Source of the DNA: Bacteroidales bacterium
GTDB lineage: Bacteria; Bacteroidota; Bacteroidia; Bacteroidales; UBA12077
Direction: 5' to 3'
Assembly: GCA_030156305.1 (NCBI GenBank)
Contig: JASGMZ010000174.1
Location: 1-6,317, forward strand
Length of the DNA: 6,317 bases
A program made the translations under genes and the position numbers. The number at the start of each line of letters is the position of its first letter. Within the stretch, counting starts at the first letter, position 1. The notes below the pieces were generated by a model. It did no database searches, was not told the origin of the DNA, and saw nothing but the letters and a program-made list of their open reading frames with translations. Below are positions 6,191 to 6,317 of this stretch, one piece after another.

Positions 6191-6317
6191 TTAACACCTT
6201 CGAAAGAGAGTGAACATTCCGAATCCCATGCTATTTTTTTCTCCTATACCAGAATCGTATGCGAATTCGATGAGTCGAGGATCAGCTTCTATTTCGAATC
6301 TCATGTGATATGCTCTA
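6191..6317 (-). CDS. cas6: Cas6 crRNA-processing endoribonuclease, C-terminal 41 residues (cut by right edge)
   Basis: The minus-strand frame open from the right edge ends at TAA 6193-6191. It encodes RAYHMRFEIEADPRLIEFAY, then DSGIGEKNSMGFGMFTLFRRC. The glycine-rich GxGxKNSMGFGM loop near the C-terminus is the hallmark of Cas6, where it contacts the crRNA repeat in the second RAMP fold. Cas6 cleaves the precursor transcript within each repeat to give mature crRNAs with the 5' handle that Cas5 holds. The catalytic residues of the family are nearer the N-terminus and are not in the window. The stop lies 1 nt before the cas8b ATG. Cas6 first and cas8b second is the standard I-B order, so the operon promoter probably lies further right. 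Confidence 0.92.
   Translation of the reverse strand, partial: RAYHMRFEIEADPRLIEFAYDSGIGEKNSMGFGMFTLFRRC
6195..6200 (-). promoter_or_regulatory. Ribosome binding site AAGGTG of cas8b
   Basis: AAGGTG sits within the last cas6 codons, 5 nt before ATG 6189. It fixes the cas8b start and serves as the reference for judging the internal Cas11b site, which has the same core and the same spacing. Confidence 0.7.

Noticed and set aside
6234..6240. Run of seven A (minus strand) in cas6 as a programmed slippage site
   Set aside because: It simply encodes Glu-Lys-Asn of the conserved glycine-rich loop, the zero frame is intact, and no stimulatory structure was seen.
1..6317. CRISPR repeats, IS elements or attachment sites
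   Set aside because: No direct repeats with regular spacing or long inverted repeats were noticed; nearly all of the window is coding.

Overview
The window holds most of a type I-B CRISPR-Cas operon, and every gene is on the minus strand. Read in the direction of transcription (right to left), the order is cas6 (3' end only), cas8b, cas7, cas5, cas3, cas4 (5' end only). This is the classic order of the subtype. The adaptation genes cas1 and cas2 and the CRISPR array, which normally follow cas4, would lie beyond the left edge. No CRISPR repeats, tRNA, rRNA, transposon or plus-strand gene can be supported.

The DNA is AT-rich and the proteins are rich in Lys, Glu and Ile, with frequent AGA/AGG and ATA codons. 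This suggests a thermophilic or otherwise AT-rich archaeon (methanogen-like) or a Thermotogota-like bacterium. The sequence alone does not decide between them. Ribosome binding sites of the AGGAGGTGAT type (AAGGTG, AAGGAGGGG, GGTGA, GTGAT) precede the genes, a pattern common in euryarchaea and also found in bacteria.

Layout, left to right: 1-132, start of cas4; 133-198, a short gap with a TATA-like element; 199-2652, cas3 (HD nuclease plus SF2 helicase); 2639-3355, cas5; 3368-4360, cas7; 4363-6189, cas8b (zinc-finger large subunit); 6191-6317, end of cas6. Genes are 1 to 12 nt apart or overlap, except for the 66-nt gap between cas3 and cas4. A single translationally coupled transcript is likely, with a possible extra promoter for the adaptation module.

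In function, Cas6 cuts the CRISPR transcript. Cas5, the Cas7 backbone and Cas8b bind the crRNA and recognise the PAM and target. Cas3 unwinds and degrades the DNA. Cas4 helps select and trim new spacers. The most notable signal is inside cas8b: a strong AAGGTGA site sits 5 nt before an in-frame ATG at 4767. It predicts a separate 134-residue Cas11b small subunit that a standard annotation would miss.
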